Shown here: positions 45,208 to 54,278 of the stretch, one piece after another
How the letters are laid out: the number at the start of each line of letters is the position of its first letter
How positions within the stretch are numbered: the first letter of the stretch is position 1
Source of the DNA: Acidimicrobiales bacterium
GTDB taxonomy: Bacteria; Actinomycetota; Acidimicrobiia; Acidimicrobiales; JAVJTC01
Assembly: GCA_040219085.1 (NCBI GenBank)
Contig: JAVJTC010000033.1
Span: forward strand, 32,243 to 96,242
DNA length: 64,000 bases
Direction: 5' to 3'
Notes under the pieces: model-generated
Seen by the model: only the letters and a program-made list of their open reading frames with translations
Told to the model about the DNA's origin: nothing
Databases searched by the model: none
Position numbers and translations under genes: made by a program

Positions 45208-45847
45208 GTCGGCCCCACCCGAGCCAGCCCCGCCGGTCCCGACGCTTCAGCGGCGGTGGCTGCGACCGGTCGCGTGGACGCTGGCGGGCATCGTCGTCGT
45301 CGTCACGGTCTTCACAGCGGTCACGTTCCTGCAGGTCTGGCGGGCCTCCCGCGACGATCAGGCCCGTCCCGTCGACGCGATCGTCGTACTGGGCGCGGCG
45401 CAATACGACGGGAGGCCGTCGCCGGTTCTCGAAGCCAGACTCGTGCACGCTCTCGGGCTGTGGGAGCGGGGCCTCGCCGACGTGATCGTGACCACCGGCG
45501 CCAACCAGGCGGGGGACCGCTTCACCCAGGGATTCGCCGGCTACACGTACCTGCGTGATGCCGGGGTGCCGGACGAGGCGATCCTCGTCGTGGTCGACGG
45601 CACGAGTACCTACGAGGAACTCTCTGCGACGGCCAACGTGCTCGCCGAACGAGGGATGGACCGGGTGCTGTTGGTGTCGGACCCTTATCACAACCTCCGG
45701 GCGAGGGCGGTCGCCCGGGAGGTCGGCCTCGACGCCTACGTCTCCGCGGCCGATACCGGAGCCCCGTTCGACCGGCTCGTGCGCGAGACGGCCGGCGTCG
45801 TGGTCGGCCGCGTGATCGGGTTCCGCCGTCTCGCGACGCTCACCTGA
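45194..45847 (+). CDS. YdcF/SanA-like DUF218 membrane protein
   Basis: The product has 217 residues with one N-terminal helix (WLRPVAWTLAGIVVVVTVFTAV). The DUF218 domain has AIVVLGAAQYDGRPSPVLEARL, VIVTTGANQAGDRFTQGF, STYEELSATANVL and LLVSDPYHNLRARAVAREVG. Family members are linked to envelope integrity and cell-wall permeability in enteric bacteria; the reaction is not established. Confidence 0.88.
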   Translation: MDVSESAPPEPAPPVPTLQRRWLRPVAWTLAGIVVVVTVFTAVTFLQVWRASRDDQARPVDAIVVLGAAQYDGRPSPVLEARLVHALGLWERGLADVIVTTGANQAGDRFTQGFAGYTYLRDAGVPDEAILVVVDGTSTYEELSATANVLAERGMDRVLLVSDPYHNLRARAVAREVGLDAYVSAADTGAPFDRLVRETAGVVVGRVIGFRRLATLT

Positions 45848-45909
45848 CCAGAGAAGCTGGCGAACCGGGTAGAGGCTTGCGGTGCGCGCCGCTAGCATGA
45901 CCGAGCCCT

Positions 45910-45981
45910 TCGGGGGTGGTGTAATTGGCAACACACCGGGTTCTGGTCCCGTTATTGGGGGTTCGAGTCCTCCCCCCCGAG
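45910..45981 (+). tRNA. tRNA-Gln (CTG)
   Basis: A 72-nt cloverleaf: acceptor stem TCGGGGG/CCCCCGA, D stem GTGT/ACAC, anticodon loop TTCTGGT with anticodon CTG at 45943-45945, T arm GGGGG TTCGAGT CCTCC. One C-U mismatch sits at the base of the anticodon stem. Discriminator G at 45981; CCA is not encoded. Confidence 0.9.
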
Positions 45982-46035
45982 CAAAAAACGCCGGTAGTTC
46001 CTCCGGCCAGAGTCGCGGACCTCCGGGTCCGTCGG

Positions 46036-46108
46036 GCCCCGTTCGTCTAGCGGCCTAGGACGCCACCCTCTCAAGGTGGTAGCACGGGTTCAAATCCCGT
46101 ACGGGGTA
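46036..46108 (+). tRNA. tRNA-Glu (CTC)
   Basis: A 73-nt cloverleaf: acceptor GCCCCGT/ACGGGGT with a terminal G-U, anticodon loop CTCTCAA with anticodon CTC, T loop TTCAAAT in the arm CGGG/CCCG. Discriminator A at 46108; CCA is not encoded. The 54-nt gap to tRNA-Gln suggests one transcript. Confidence 0.92.
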
Positions 46109-46115
46109 CATCGCG

Positions 46116-46149
46116 AGATGCCCGGGTCGGTTCGCCGGTCCGGGCATCT
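46116..46149 (+). terminator. hairpin terminator after tRNA-Glu
   Basis: AGATGCCCGG (46116-46125) pairs with CCGGGCATCT (46140-46149), and inside it CGG-TTCG-CCG forms a second stem capped by a stable UUCG tetraloop. It lies 7 nt after the tRNA. There is no T run, but the stability and location support termination of the tRNA transcript. Confidence 0.6.
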
Positions 46150-46247
46150 GTCATGTCCGGGCGGTCCCGTGTTCCCGGCTACGGTCCTCTCGGCGGGTCG
46201 GGTGACCTGTACAGACGACGATGGCGCACGCGCCGGGAGGACGAATC

Positions 46248-46880
46248 ATGGTCTTCGCACACACCGGAGGAGAACTCGGCGGGATCCTGGACGGACTCCT
46301 GCATCCGATCACCGGGTACGACCACCTCGTGGTCATGGTCGCCGTCGGCGTCGCGACGGTCTTCGCCTACCGCAACGACCGACGCCGGGCGCTCGCAGTC
46401 CCGGCGGCTTTCGCCGGTGCGCTGCTCGCCGGTGCTGCGCTGGGTGTGGCCGGGTTGGGGGGAGACTGGGTAGAGACCGCGATTCTGGCCACCGTGGTCT
46501 GCACACCACTGCTGGTTGCCGCCGGTGGTGGACAGGTCGTGGCGCTCGCCGGGTTCGCCGGCCTCGCCGGCGCGTTCCACGGCATGGCGCACGGCCTCGA
46601 GGCTCCGGTCTCGGCGGAGTCCGGTTTCCTCGTCGGCATGGTGGTCGCCACGCTGGCGCTGCACGCGGTCGGCTTCTTCGTCGCCGCACGGATCGCATCG
46701 CACCGCCACGGTCGCAGCGTGCTGGTGGCCGGTACGGCTCTCGCCGGCATCGCGGTCCTCGCCGCCGGCGGACCGGTCAGCCGAGAGCGGTCAGTGCGAT
46801 GCCGCCGAGGACCACGGCTCCGGTGTCGACGTCGGGGTCCGGGTCGACACCCACTCCGTCGGCGAGCGTGGAGCCGATGA
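46248..46880 (+). CDS. HupE/UreJ-like membrane protein
   Basis: This 210-residue membrane protein has ATG 46248 with GGGAGGA upstream. The first helix contains GLLHPITGYDHLVVMVAVGVAT, the HupE/UreJ signature (His-Pro...Asp-His) thought to bind Ni or Co; a later helix has GAFHGMAHGLEAP. About six helices. No hydrogenase or urease gene is nearby. The last 30 residues are an Arg-rich tail read through 104 nt of overlap with the convergent gene, so the true functional end is probably earlier. Confidence 0.85.
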   Translation: MVFAHTGGELGGILDGLLHPITGYDHLVVMVAVGVATVFAYRNDRRRALAVPAAFAGALLAGAALGVAGLGGDWVETAILATVVCTPLLVAAGGGQVVALAGFAGLAGAFHGMAHGLEAPVSAESGFLVGMVVATLALHAVGFFVAARIASHRHGRSVLVAGTALAGIAVLAAGGPVSRERSVRCRRGPRLRCRRRGPGRHPLRRRAWSR

Positions 46881-47916
46881 ACTCGAGCTGGAAGTAGTCG
46901 GGGTCGAAGACCTTCTTCTTGCACGTGTCCCAGTTCGGGTCCTGGAACCCGGAGTCCATGTTTGCCTTGTTCCAGCCGTTGCAGTAGCCGGAAAGGCGGA
47001 CCTGGGCGATGCCGACGACGTGCCAGATCACGTTGGCCCCGTTGCCCCCTTCGTTCACGTCGAAGATCGGCAGGGTGAAGATCTCCTGCGAGGAGATGAG
47101 GCTGTCCATCTCGCTACGCCAACTGCTCATGCGGAAACCCGTCGTCCCCTCGTAGCAGCCGTCCGATGCGGGGTTCTCCTGGACGGTCTGGCCGTTGCAC
47201 CCCGAGCCGTCGAGGTCGACGCCCACGTAGCCGTCGTAGCCGTTCTGGATCCAGTTCGTCACGTCACTGTTGGAGTTGGAGCCGCCGTCGAAGTCGAAGG
47301 TCCCCCAGTTGCCTGCGGACGGTCCGCAGTTGTTGTCGCCGCCGCTCTGGGGTTGCATCGGGATTCCGATGTCGATCGAACCCACCCTGGGGTTCCAGCT
47401 GCTGAACCGGCCCGTGTTCTGCAGCGTCGTCAGGCACAGGCCGAAGGGCCGCATCCCACTGCCGACACCGGCCGGCGCCCCACCGGCCTGGAGGGTGGCC
47501 TCACTCAGCGAACTGACGGTTCCGTCGTCGATGCCGAGAACCGGGGCGAAGGCGTACTCGATCGGGGCCGTTGCCTCGATACGGACCGTGAAGTTGTCCT
47601 CATCGACGACGCAGGTGCCCACGGCCTCGGGATAGTTGGCGATCAGGTAGTTCTGGCATTCGGCCTGGGCCTGCGCCGCGCTGCCACCGTCGAGGAGTTC
47701 TACGGCGCCGGCGAGCACCGCCGCGTCGGTTGCGGTGTTCAGCCGCCGGTCCCCCGACCAGGCGTTTCCGAGGTCCACGGCCAGAGCGGCCATGCCCAGG
47801 AGGGCGACCATGCTGACCGAGATGATGATGAGAACGGCCCCGCGATCGTGCTCATCATCGGCGAACCATTGTGCCAGCGGGCGGCTCCGCCGCCGAAGGA
47901 ATGTCATCGGATTCAC
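46777..47916 (-). CDS. TadG-like Flp pilus/secretion protein
   Basis: This 379-residue protein begins with a basic segment and DRGAVLIIISVSMVALLGMAALAVDLG, the TadE/TadG-like N-terminal membrane helix, followed by the family's TATDAAVLAGA motif. The remainder is exported, with many Cys (about ten) and aromatic residues, suggesting disulfide-stabilised structure. Other tad genes (ATPase, prepilin) are not in this window. It starts at GTG 47916. Confidence 0.8.
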   Translation of the reverse strand: MNPMTFLRRRSRPLAQWFADDEHDRGAVLIIISVSMVALLGMAALAVDLGNAWSGDRRLNTATDAAVLAGAVELLDGGSAAQAQAECQNYLIANYPEAVGTCVVDEDNFTVRIEATAPIEYAFAPVLGIDDGTVSSLSEATLQAGGAPAGVGSGMRPFGLCLTTLQNTGRFSSWNPRVGSIDIGIPMQPQSGGDNNCGPSAGNWGTFDFDGGSNSNSDVTNWIQNGYDGYVGVDLDGSGCNGQTVQENPASDGCYEGTTGFRMSSWRSEMDSLISSQEIFTLPIFDVNEGGNGANVIWHVVGIAQVRLSGYCNGWNKANMDSGFQDPNWDTCKKKVFDPDYFQLEFIGSTLADGVGVDPDPDVDTGAVVLGGIALTALG

Positions 47917-48037
47917 CTGTGTGCCTCGATGGCTGCTCTACCTCTGCCAGGTACATCATCGGCGGAGTGGCCTTGCACTTGAATCATCAGGACTGAGGAA
48001 TTCGCCATACTTCGCTCAGGTCCACCTGAAATCCTGA

Positions 48038-49009
48038 TCAGGGTGTGGCGGTGGGGCTTGGTGTGGGTGTGGCGGTGGGGCTTGGTGTGGGTGTGGGGCT
48101 TGGGCTCGGTGTGGTGGTGGGTGTGGGTGTGGGTGTGGGGCTTGGTGTTGGTGTGGGGCTTGGGCTCGGTGTGGTGGTGGGTGTTGGTGTGGGGCTTGGG
48201 CTCGGTGTGGTGGTGGGTGTGGGTGTGGGGCTTGGGCTGGGTGTGGGTGTGGGTGTGGGGCTTGGGCTAGGTGTGGTGGTGGGTGTGGGGCTCGGGCTCG
48301 GTGTGGTGGTGGGTGTGGGGCTCGGGCTCGGTGTGGGTGTGGGTGTGGGGCTGGTCGTGGGTCTCGGCGTGGAGGTGGCGGCCGGACTCGGTGTGGGCGT
48401 GGCTGCGGGACTCGGTATGGACGGCGGGGTGCCGGTGGGGGTCGATGGTGCGGGTGCCGATGGCCCCGTCGGGGCCTGGGTCGGGCGGGCCGGTTCCCCG
48501 GTCGTCGAAGGTGTCGCCGGCGGCGTCTCGGTAGGAGTCGTCGTCGGGTCAGCGGTGGGTGTCCCGGTCCCAGTCTCGGTTGGAGTCGTCGTCGGGTCAG
48601 CCGTCGTCGTCGGGTCTCCGGTTGTTGTGGCGGTCGGCGTCGCCGATGCAGCCCCACCGATAGGCGTTGCCGTTGCGCCAGGGCTGCGCTGCACCGTCAC
48701 GCCGGCCACGTCGGTCGGTGTCGGGTCGGATCCGTCGCTCGTGGCGACCACGACGTAGGCGCCGACGCACAGAGCGACGACGACGCCGGCGCCCAGGGCG
48801 CGGATGGACCTGAACCGGTCGAAGAACGAATGGTTCCCGGCCCGGTCCTCCGGATCGGTCGATGTCGTGGCGGGGGCGGCAGCGGGGAGCGTGTCCAGCC
48901 ACAGCTCGCTGTCGTCAGTGCCGGTCTCGGCCGCCGACGGGGGTTCGGGCGGCGAGACCCACGCGAGGTCGTCGTGGTGGCTGTCGCCGCCCTGGTCGTC
49001 GCGAGTCAT
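48038..49009 (-). CDS. single-pass membrane protein with long Thr/Pro-Ser/Pro stalk
   Basis: The product has 323 residues from ATG 49009. The cytoplasmic part (1-70) is acidic; one helix ([21 protein letters not shown]) spans the membrane; the remaining 200 residues are extracellular and built of TPTPSPS-like repeats, expected to be an extended and possibly O-mannosylated stalk. There is no globular tip, so the gene may end early or the stalk may act as a spacer. It lies next to the TadG-like gene on the same strand. Confidence 0.72.
   Translation of the reverse strand: MTRDDQGGDSHHDDLAWVSPPEPPSAAETGTDDSELWLDTLPAAAPATTSTDPEDRAGNHSFFDRFRSIRALGAGVVVALCVGAYVVVATSDGSDPTPTDVAGVTVQRSPGATATPIGGAASATPTATTTGDPTTTADPTTTPTETGTGTPTADPTTTPTETPPATPSTTGEPARPTQAPTGPSAPAPSTPTGTPPSIPSPAATPTPSPAATSTPRPTTSPTPTPTPSPSPTPTTTPSPSPTPTTTPSPSPTPTPTPSPSPTPTPTTTPSPSPTPTPTTTPSPSPTPTPSPTPTPTPTTTPSPSPTPTPSPTATPTPSPTATP
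48040..48360. repeat. low-complexity GGTGTGGGTGTGG-type tandem repeat
   Basis: The plus strand is dominated by GTGTGGGTGTGGGGCTTGG and GGGCTCGGTGTGGTGGTG units of variable phase for about 320 bp. On the minus strand it encodes the Thr/Pro-Ser/Pro stalk. The repeat is prone to slippage, so copy number may vary between strains and in assemblies. Confidence 0.8.
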
Positions 49010-49133
49010 AGTCGCCAAAGACGGTACCGGTCGGGATCGCAGCGGTCCGCGCGGTAGGCGCTGCTCAGCTCCGGGCCCATTGTGCCGATAGTGGTGAAAT
49101 GGCGGCAGCAGGTTGCGAGAGACGGAGGCACCG

Positions 49134-50879
49134 GTGACCTCGGCCGGTTCCGAGCAGGCGTGGTCAGCTCACACGTCGCCGGGGAGTCCACCCGCAGGTG
49201 GCATCGTCGCGCCGGAACTCGACGGTGAACTGCTCGCCCGTCTCCTGGAGAGCTCGCCCGACGGCATCATGGCTCTCGAGGCCGTCCGCGAGGCGGGCGA
49301 GATCGTCGACTTCGTCTGGCTGGTCGTCAACCCCGCCGCGGAGCGGATAGTCGGCCGTCGAATGGCGGACCTGGTTGGTCGGCGACTCCTCGTCGAGATG
49401 CCGGGAAATCGCACTTCCGGTCTCTTCGACCGCTACGTGGCGGTCACCGAGACCGGGCGCCCCCACGAGATGGAGCACCACTACGACCACGAGGGTCTCG
49501 ACAACTGGTTCCACACCGTCGCGGTCCGCTTCGGTGACGGGTTCGCCGTCACTTTCCGCGACATCACCGCACACAAGAAGGCGGCCGCCGATCTCGCCCA
49601 CATGGCGACACACGACGAACTCACAGGTCTCGCCAACCGGGCTCTCTTCGAGAAACGGGTGGCGCGGGCGCTGAAGCGGAACTCCCCCCGTCGACAGCTC
49701 GCGGTGATGTTCTGTGACCTCGACCGCTTCAAGATCCTCAACGACAGCCTTGGCCACTCGCACGGCGACGAGACCCTGGGCGTGGTGGCGCGGCGCCTGT
49801 CCGAGGCGGTGCGACCCGGCGACCTGGTGGCACGTTTCGGTGGTGATGAGTTCGTGATCCTCTGCGAGGACCTGACCGGAGCGGAGGAGGCAGCGGCCAT
49901 CGCCCGTCGCATCCTCGAGCGTCTACGTGAGCCCCTCGAGGATTCGCCGAACCGGATCTCCGCAAGTATCGGGATCGCCCTCGACGACGGCGCCGGCACA
50001 CCCGAGGTCCTCCTCCGCGACGCCGACACCGCCATGTACCGCACCAAGGACCGGGGTGGTGACGGCTTCGACCTGTTCGACGACACCCTCCGGGCAGCGG
50101 CGGTGGCTCGGCTCCAGACGGAGGTCGAGTTGCGCAGCGCCATCTCGCGCGATGAGCTACGTGTCCTCTACCAGCCGATCGTCCACCTCGCGAGCGGCAG
50201 GTTCATCGGAGCCGAGGGCCTGCTGCGATGGAACCACCCGGCACGGGGGCGGTTGACCGCCTCGCAGTTCATCGCCGTGGCCGAGGACTCGGACCTGATC
50301 GTCGACATCGGCTGTCGCGTCATCGACGACGCATGCCGGGTCCTGCGACGCTGGGCCGACCGGGGACACACCGAGGTGGGAATGGCGGTCAACATCGCCG
50401 CCAGACAGATCATCCGAGACGACCTCGTCGAAACCGTGGAGCAGGCGCTGGAGCGCCACGGCGCGCCAGCGGGCGGTCTCTGCCTGGAGTTGACCGAGAC
50501 GACGCTGATGAGTGATCCGGCGACGGTGAGGCGCGTCCTGAAGCGCATCTCCGATCTCGGTGTGGCCTTGGCGCTCGACGACTTCGGGACGGGGTTCTCC
50601 TCGCTGAGCCATGCCAGGGACTTTCCCGTCGACTTCTTGAAGCTCGACCGCTCCTTCATCGCGGGACTCGGCTGGGACCGGTCGGCGACCGCCATCGTCC
50701 GGTCGGTCATCGACCTGGCCCACGCCATCGAACGTCCGGTCATCGCCGAGGGCGTCGAGAACGAGCGGCAGCTCGAGCTGCTCCTCGAGATGGGGGCGGA
50801 GTACGCTCAGGGCTTCTACTTCGCCAAGCCGTGCGAGCCGCATCAGCTTCTCGCGATGCTCGGTCGGCAGGCGAGCTGA
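49134..50879 (+). CDS. PAS-GGDEF-EAL cyclic-di-GMP signalling protein
   Basis: The product has 581 residues. A PAS-like sensor (about 30-145), GGDEF diguanylate cyclase domain (about 155-315) with [13 protein letters not shown] intact, and EAL phosphodiesterase domain (about 330-575) with [41 protein letters not shown] and EGVEN, retaining the known metal and substrate residues. Both activities may be present. No membrane helix, so it is cytosolic. GTG 49134 has GGAGG upstream; an earlier TTG at 49113 is less likely. Confidence 0.93.
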   Translation: MTSAGSEQAWSAHTSPGSPPAGGIVAPELDGELLARLLESSPDGIMALEAVREAGEIVDFVWLVVNPAAERIVGRRMADLVGRRLLVEMPGNRTSGLFDRYVAVTETGRPHEMEHHYDHEGLDNWFHTVAVRFGDGFAVTFRDITAHKKAAADLAHMATHDELTGLANRALFEKRVARALKRNSPRRQLAVMFCDLDRFKILNDSLGHSHGDETLGVVARRLSEAVRPGDLVARFGGDEFVILCEDLTGAEEAAAIARRILERLREPLEDSPNRISASIGIALDDGAGTPEVLLRDADTAMYRTKDRGGDGFDLFDDTLRAAAVARLQTEVELRSAISRDELRVLYQPIVHLASGRFIGAEGLLRWNHPARGRLTASQFIAVAEDSDLIVDIGCRVIDDACRVLRRWADRGHTEVGMAVNIAARQIIRDDLVETVEQALERHGAPAGGLCLELTETTLMSDPATVRRVLKRISDLGVALALDDFGTGFSSLSHARDFPVDFLKLDRSFIAGLGWDRSATAIVRSVIDLAHAIERPVIAEGVENERQLELLLEMGAEYAQGFYFAKPCEPHQLLAMLGRQAS

Positions 50880-50926
50880 CGGACGCTGTCAGACGCCGTT
50901 GGACGACGTGACGAAGGAGGCTTCCG

Positions 50927-51865
50927 TTGGCACGTGTGGCCGTGACAGGGGGAGCGGGCTTCCTCGGTTCACACCTGTGCGATGTGCTCGTCGGGCGAGG
51001 AGACGAGGTCGTGTGTGTCGACGACCTCTGCACCGGGCGTCTGTCGAACGTGGAACATCTGCGCTCGGAGCGTTCCTTCGCGTTCCTCCGCCACGACGTG
51101 ACGGAGCCCTTCGACATCGCCGGCGATGTCGACGCGATTCTGCACCTGGCGAGCCCCGCGTCACCGCGCGACTACCTCGAGATGCCGATCGAGACACTGC
51201 TGGTGGGCAGCGCCGGGACCCGCAACGCCCTGGAACTCGCGTCGGCCAAGGGGGCCCGTCTCGTTCTCGCGTCGACGAGTGAGGTCTACGGTGATCCGCT
51301 CGAGCATCCCCAGGCCGAGGACTACTGGGGCAACGTCAATCCTGTGGGGCCGCGGGGGGTCTACGACGAGGCGAAGCGCTTCGGCGAGGCGCTGACGATG
51401 GCGTACCACCGCCACCGTGGGCTGGACACCGGTATCGCCCGGATCTTCAACACCTTCGGCCCGAGGATGCGCCCTGACGACGGGAGGGCGATCTCGAACT
51501 TCATCGTCCAGGCTCTGCGCGGCGAGCCGCTCACGGTGTACGGAACAGGTGAGCAGACCCGCAGCTTCTGCTACGTGGACGACCAGATCCGTGGTCTGGT
51601 CGCGTTGTTGGATTCCGACGAGCACGATCCGATCAACATCGGCAACCCGACGGAGCTCTCAGTGCTGGAGATCGCGACGCTGGTGATCGACGTCTGTGGG
51701 TCGTCGTCGCCCGTCGTTCACATGCCGCTCCCCGTCGATGACCCTGTCGTGAGGCGCCCGGTCATCGAGCGCGCCCAGACGCTGCTGGGGTGGTCACCGC
51801 TCATACCGGTGGCGGACGGTCTCGCTCTCACCGTCGAGTGGCTGCGTCAGCGAATCGACCCGTAG
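50927..51865 (+). CDS. UDP-glucuronate decarboxylase-like NAD-dependent epimerase
   Basis: This 312-residue extended SDR has [48 protein letters not shown], and [16 protein letters not shown] with the catalytic Tyr/Lys. The HPQ-x-E-x-YWGNVNP-x-GPR signature marks UDP-xylose synthase, which converts UDP-glucuronate to UDP-xylose. It starts at TTG 50927, supported by AAGGAGG 6 nt upstream. It would supply a sugar donor for the glycosyltransferases further along. Confidence 0.9.
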   Translation: MARVAVTGGAGFLGSHLCDVLVGRGDEVVCVDDLCTGRLSNVEHLRSERSFAFLRHDVTEPFDIAGDVDAILHLASPASPRDYLEMPIETLLVGSAGTRNALELASAKGARLVLASTSEVYGDPLEHPQAEDYWGNVNPVGPRGVYDEAKRFGEALTMAYHRHRGLDTGIARIFNTFGPRMRPDDGRAISNFIVQALRGEPLTVYGTGEQTRSFCYVDDQIRGLVALLDSDEHDPINIGNPTELSVLEIATLVIDVCGSSSPVVHMPLPVDDPVVRRPVIERAQTLLGWSPLIPVADGLALTVEWLRQRIDP

Positions 51866-51881
51866 ACCGCTGATCATTCGG

Positions 51882-52658
51882 CTACTGGGCCGTGATGCCG
51901 CCGTCGATCACATGGATCTGTCCGGTGGTCCACGCGGACTCGTCACTCGCGAGGTAGGTCGCGAGCGCGGCCACCTCGTCGACCGTTCCGGTGCGTCGTA
52001 GCGGGTAGAGCTCCGCCACACGGCGCATGCCCTCTTCGACACCCATCCCGGCGGTCATCCCTCCGCCGCCCTCGTAGGACTTCACCACGAGGGGGGTCGG
52101 CACCTGGCCCGGGGCGATCCCGTTGAAGCGGACGTTGCTGGGTCCGTACTCGACCGCGGCCTGGCGGGTCATGGCGATGCAGCCGCCCTTTGCGGCGGCG
52201 TACGGGAAGATGCCGGGAACACCCAGGATCCCGCCGATGCTGGCCTGGATGATGATCGAGCCGGAGCCCTGCTCGACCATGTGGGGCAGGGCGAACTTGA
52301 ACGACAGCCACTTGCTCGTGAGATTGACGCCGATGACCCGGTCCCACTGGTCCATCGGTGTGTCGGCCGCGGTGCCAGACCCCGCGATGCCGGCGCAGGC
52401 GTAGACGACGTCGACGCCACCGAGCGCATCGATCGCCGCAGCGGTCATGGCCTCGGCCGCGGCGGGATCCGAGAGGTCTGCGACGTGGGCGACCGTTCCG
52501 TCCCCGATCGTCTCGGCGGTGGCCCGGACCCCGTCGGCATCGAGGTCCACGCAGAAGACGCGTGCACCTTCGGCCGCGAACATCTTGGCGCTGGCCTCGC
52601 CGATCCCGGACGCCGCGCCCGTCACGATCGCCCTCTTGCCACTCAGTCGGTCGGTCAC
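51882..52658 (-). CDS. short-chain dehydrogenase/reductase
   Basis: The product has 258 residues from GTG 52658. SDR marks: VTGAASGIGEASAKMF, CAGIAGSG, IIQASIGG (catalytic Ser) and YAAAKGG (Tyr/Lys), plus SDESAWTTGQIHVIDGG at the end. It resembles 3-oxoacyl-ACP-reductase/2-deoxygluconate-dehydrogenase-like SDRs; the substrate is unknown. The longer upstream frame is not supported by a ribosome-binding site. Confidence 0.87.
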   Translation of the reverse strand: MTDRLSGKRAIVTGAASGIGEASAKMFAAEGARVFCVDLDADGVRATAETIGDGTVAHVADLSDPAAAEAMTAAAIDALGGVDVVYACAGIAGSGTAADTPMDQWDRVIGVNLTSKWLSFKFALPHMVEQGSGSIIIQASIGGILGVPGIFPYAAAKGGCIAMTRQAAVEYGPSNVRFNGIAPGQVPTPLVVKSYEGGGGMTAGMGVEEGMRRVAELYPLRRTGTVDEVAALATYLASDESAWTTGQIHVIDGGITAQ

Positions 52659-52747
52659 TGTCGATGTCCCCCTGCTCTGGTGGATCGGCACTCGCCGATC
52701 CCGGTCCCCTTCGGTGACCGCCACCGAAGTGTGCCCGACCGGGCGAC

Positions 52748-53404
52748 TCAGCGCCCAGTGTCGGGTTGTCGCCGGGCCAGCACCCACGTGAACGGCTGGA
52801 TCGCGCCGGTCGGCGTGACGTGTTCCTCGCGCCGGGTGGTGACGGTCTCGAACCCCGACCCGAGCTCCGTCGTGAGTTCGGCCGGCGAGTACCGGCACAC
52901 GGGCAGTCCCGAGCAGGTGAGCGGGCCGTCGGCGGCGAAGGTCGCCATCACGACATGTCCGTCGGGTGCCAGAGACTCGCGCAGGATCTCGACGTAGCGA
53001 ACGCGCTGATCCTTTTCGACGAGGAAGTGGAAGACCGCCCTGTCATGCCAGAGCGAGTAGTGGCGCGTCGGCGACCAGTCGAACAGGTCCGTGGCGATCG
53101 ACTCCACCGTGTCCGCCGCCGGGCCGAGGCGCCGACGGGTGGCAGCGAGCGCGGACTCGGAGACGTCGAGCACGGTGACGTCGCCGAAGCCGGCGTCGAG
53201 CAGGTCGTCGACGAGCACGGAGGCGCCACCACCGACGTCGATGACGGCAGCGTCGGTGTCGGTCCCCGCCGTGGCAATGAGCTCCAGGGACGTCGCCGCC
53301 CGGGGTTGGAACCACGTGAGCTCGTCGGTGGCGCGGCGGTCGTGAACGTCGTCCCAGTGCCGTGGACGGTCGGCGGACTCACCCGGTGCGGTTTCGATGG
53401 ACAC
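52748..53404 (-). CDS. class I SAM-dependent methyltransferase
   Basis: This 218-residue protein has motif I VIDVGGGASVLVDDLLDAGF, followed by VTVLDVSESALAATRRR (acidic end of strand 2). HWDDVHDRRATDELTWFQ at the start and the ending ARRQPDTGR resemble thiopurine/halide-type or UbiE-like small-molecule methyltransferases. It starts at GTG 53404. Substrate unknown. Confidence 0.83.
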   Translation of the reverse strand: MSIETAPGESADRPRHWDDVHDRRATDELTWFQPRAATSLELIATAGTDTDAAVIDVGGGASVLVDDLLDAGFGDVTVLDVSESALAATRRRLGPAADTVESIATDLFDWSPTRHYSLWHDRAVFHFLVEKDQRVRYVEILRESLAPDGHVVMATFAADGPLTCSGLPVCRYSPAELTTELGSGFETVTTRREEHVTPTGAIQPFTWVLARRQPDTGR

Positions 53405-53429
53405 AGCTTCGCAGGAGCGCCCGGTGACG

Positions 53430-54278
53430 TCACCGTCCCGCGTTGTACCGCTGCACCCACTCTTCGGTCAGGTCGTCCGCCAGCTTCTGCAGCGGTGGGT
53501 CGGGCCATGCGCGGGGCCGGTCGATCTCCGCATGGTCGAAAACCGACGCGAGGGCGCCTTCGTAGTCGGCCGTCACGTCCTCGTACCAGAGGTCGAGCGG
53601 CTGGAACCGGCGGTCATCGAGGAATGCGGTCCACTCGGCGCGGTCTGAGCGGATCAGCCCCAGCTGGCGGTCGATCAACGCACGGTCGTACACCGCGTCG
53701 CGTTCGTCGACGTCCTGGGTCGAGTGGTAGCGCCGGCTCTGGGTGGCCCTGGCCCACGACACGGCCTGCCGGATGGTGTCGTGGCGTCGCAGCCGCACCC
53801 AGACGATCCGTCCCGGGAACAGTTCGTGGTCGTAGCCGCGGTCCAGGATCTCCGCGAAGTGCCGTGCCATCAGCTTCATCGAGAAGACACCGTTGGGGGT
53901 CGCACGGTTCATGGCGAGCCGCGCGATGAACGGCGGGAACGACCGGCGCCGGTAGCGCAGGTACAGGTCGATCCCGCCGCTGCGGGCCCGGCGTAGACGA
54001 CCGAGTCGGCCCCGCAGGCTCGGCTCAGGGACACCCCACCGTTCGGCGAAGGCGTTCATCCGTCCCGGGAGCAGGTACTCGTAGGGAAGCCCGGCCCGAC
54101 CCGTGCGCCACATCGCCCACGACACGAGGGTGCTGCCCGTGCGGTTCTCGGTGGCCATGAGGATCGACGTGTCCACGGTGATCGGCTCGGGCGCGTCGTA
54201 GGACGCGTCCTCAGCCAGCCGTCCGGCCCCGGGCGGCTCGTACCGGGCCCCGTCCCCGGTCCCGTACCCTCGGGACAT
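53430..54278 (-). CDS. Stf0-type sulfotransferase
   Basis: The product has 282 residues from ATG 54278, whose start codon overlaps the divergent SelO start (CATG). [21 protein letters not shown] is the PAPS 5'-phosphosulfate-binding loop pattern of Stf0 (trehalose 2-sulfotransferase) proteins, and [11 protein letters not shown] follows as in that family. It would transfer sulfate from PAPS to a sugar or lipid. It lies in a glycan-modifying neighbourhood. Confidence 0.8.
   Translation of the reverse strand: MSRGYGTGDGARYEPPGAGRLAEDASYDAPEPITVDTSILMATENRTGSTLVSWAMWRTGRAGLPYEYLLPGRMNAFAERWGVPEPSLRGRLGRLRRARSGGIDLYLRYRRRSFPPFIARLAMNRATPNGVFSMKLMARHFAEILDRGYDHELFPGRIVWVRLRRHDTIRQAVSWARATQSRRYHSTQDVDERDAVYDRALIDRQLGLIRSDRAEWTAFLDDRRFQPLDLWYEDVTADYEGALASVFDHAEIDRPRAWPDPPLQKLADDLTEEWVQRYNAGR
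54265..54270 (+). promoter_or_regulatory. -10 hexamer for leaderless SelO gene
   Basis: TACCCT followed by CGGGAC (6 nt) and ATG 54277. It lies within the first codons of the divergent sulfotransferase gene, so the two starts are tightly linked. Confidence 0.5.

Noticed and set aside
46248..46880. Hydrogenase or urease locus
   Set aside because: The HupE/UreJ-like protein stands alone between tRNAs and a TadG-like gene, with no structural or maturation genes for either enzyme.
48045..48758. Plus-strand Val/Gly-rich ORF over the repeat
   Set aside because: It consists almost entirely of VGVGLG-type repeats, with no start context. The minus-strand reading has a cytoplasmic domain, a membrane helix and a plausible stalk.
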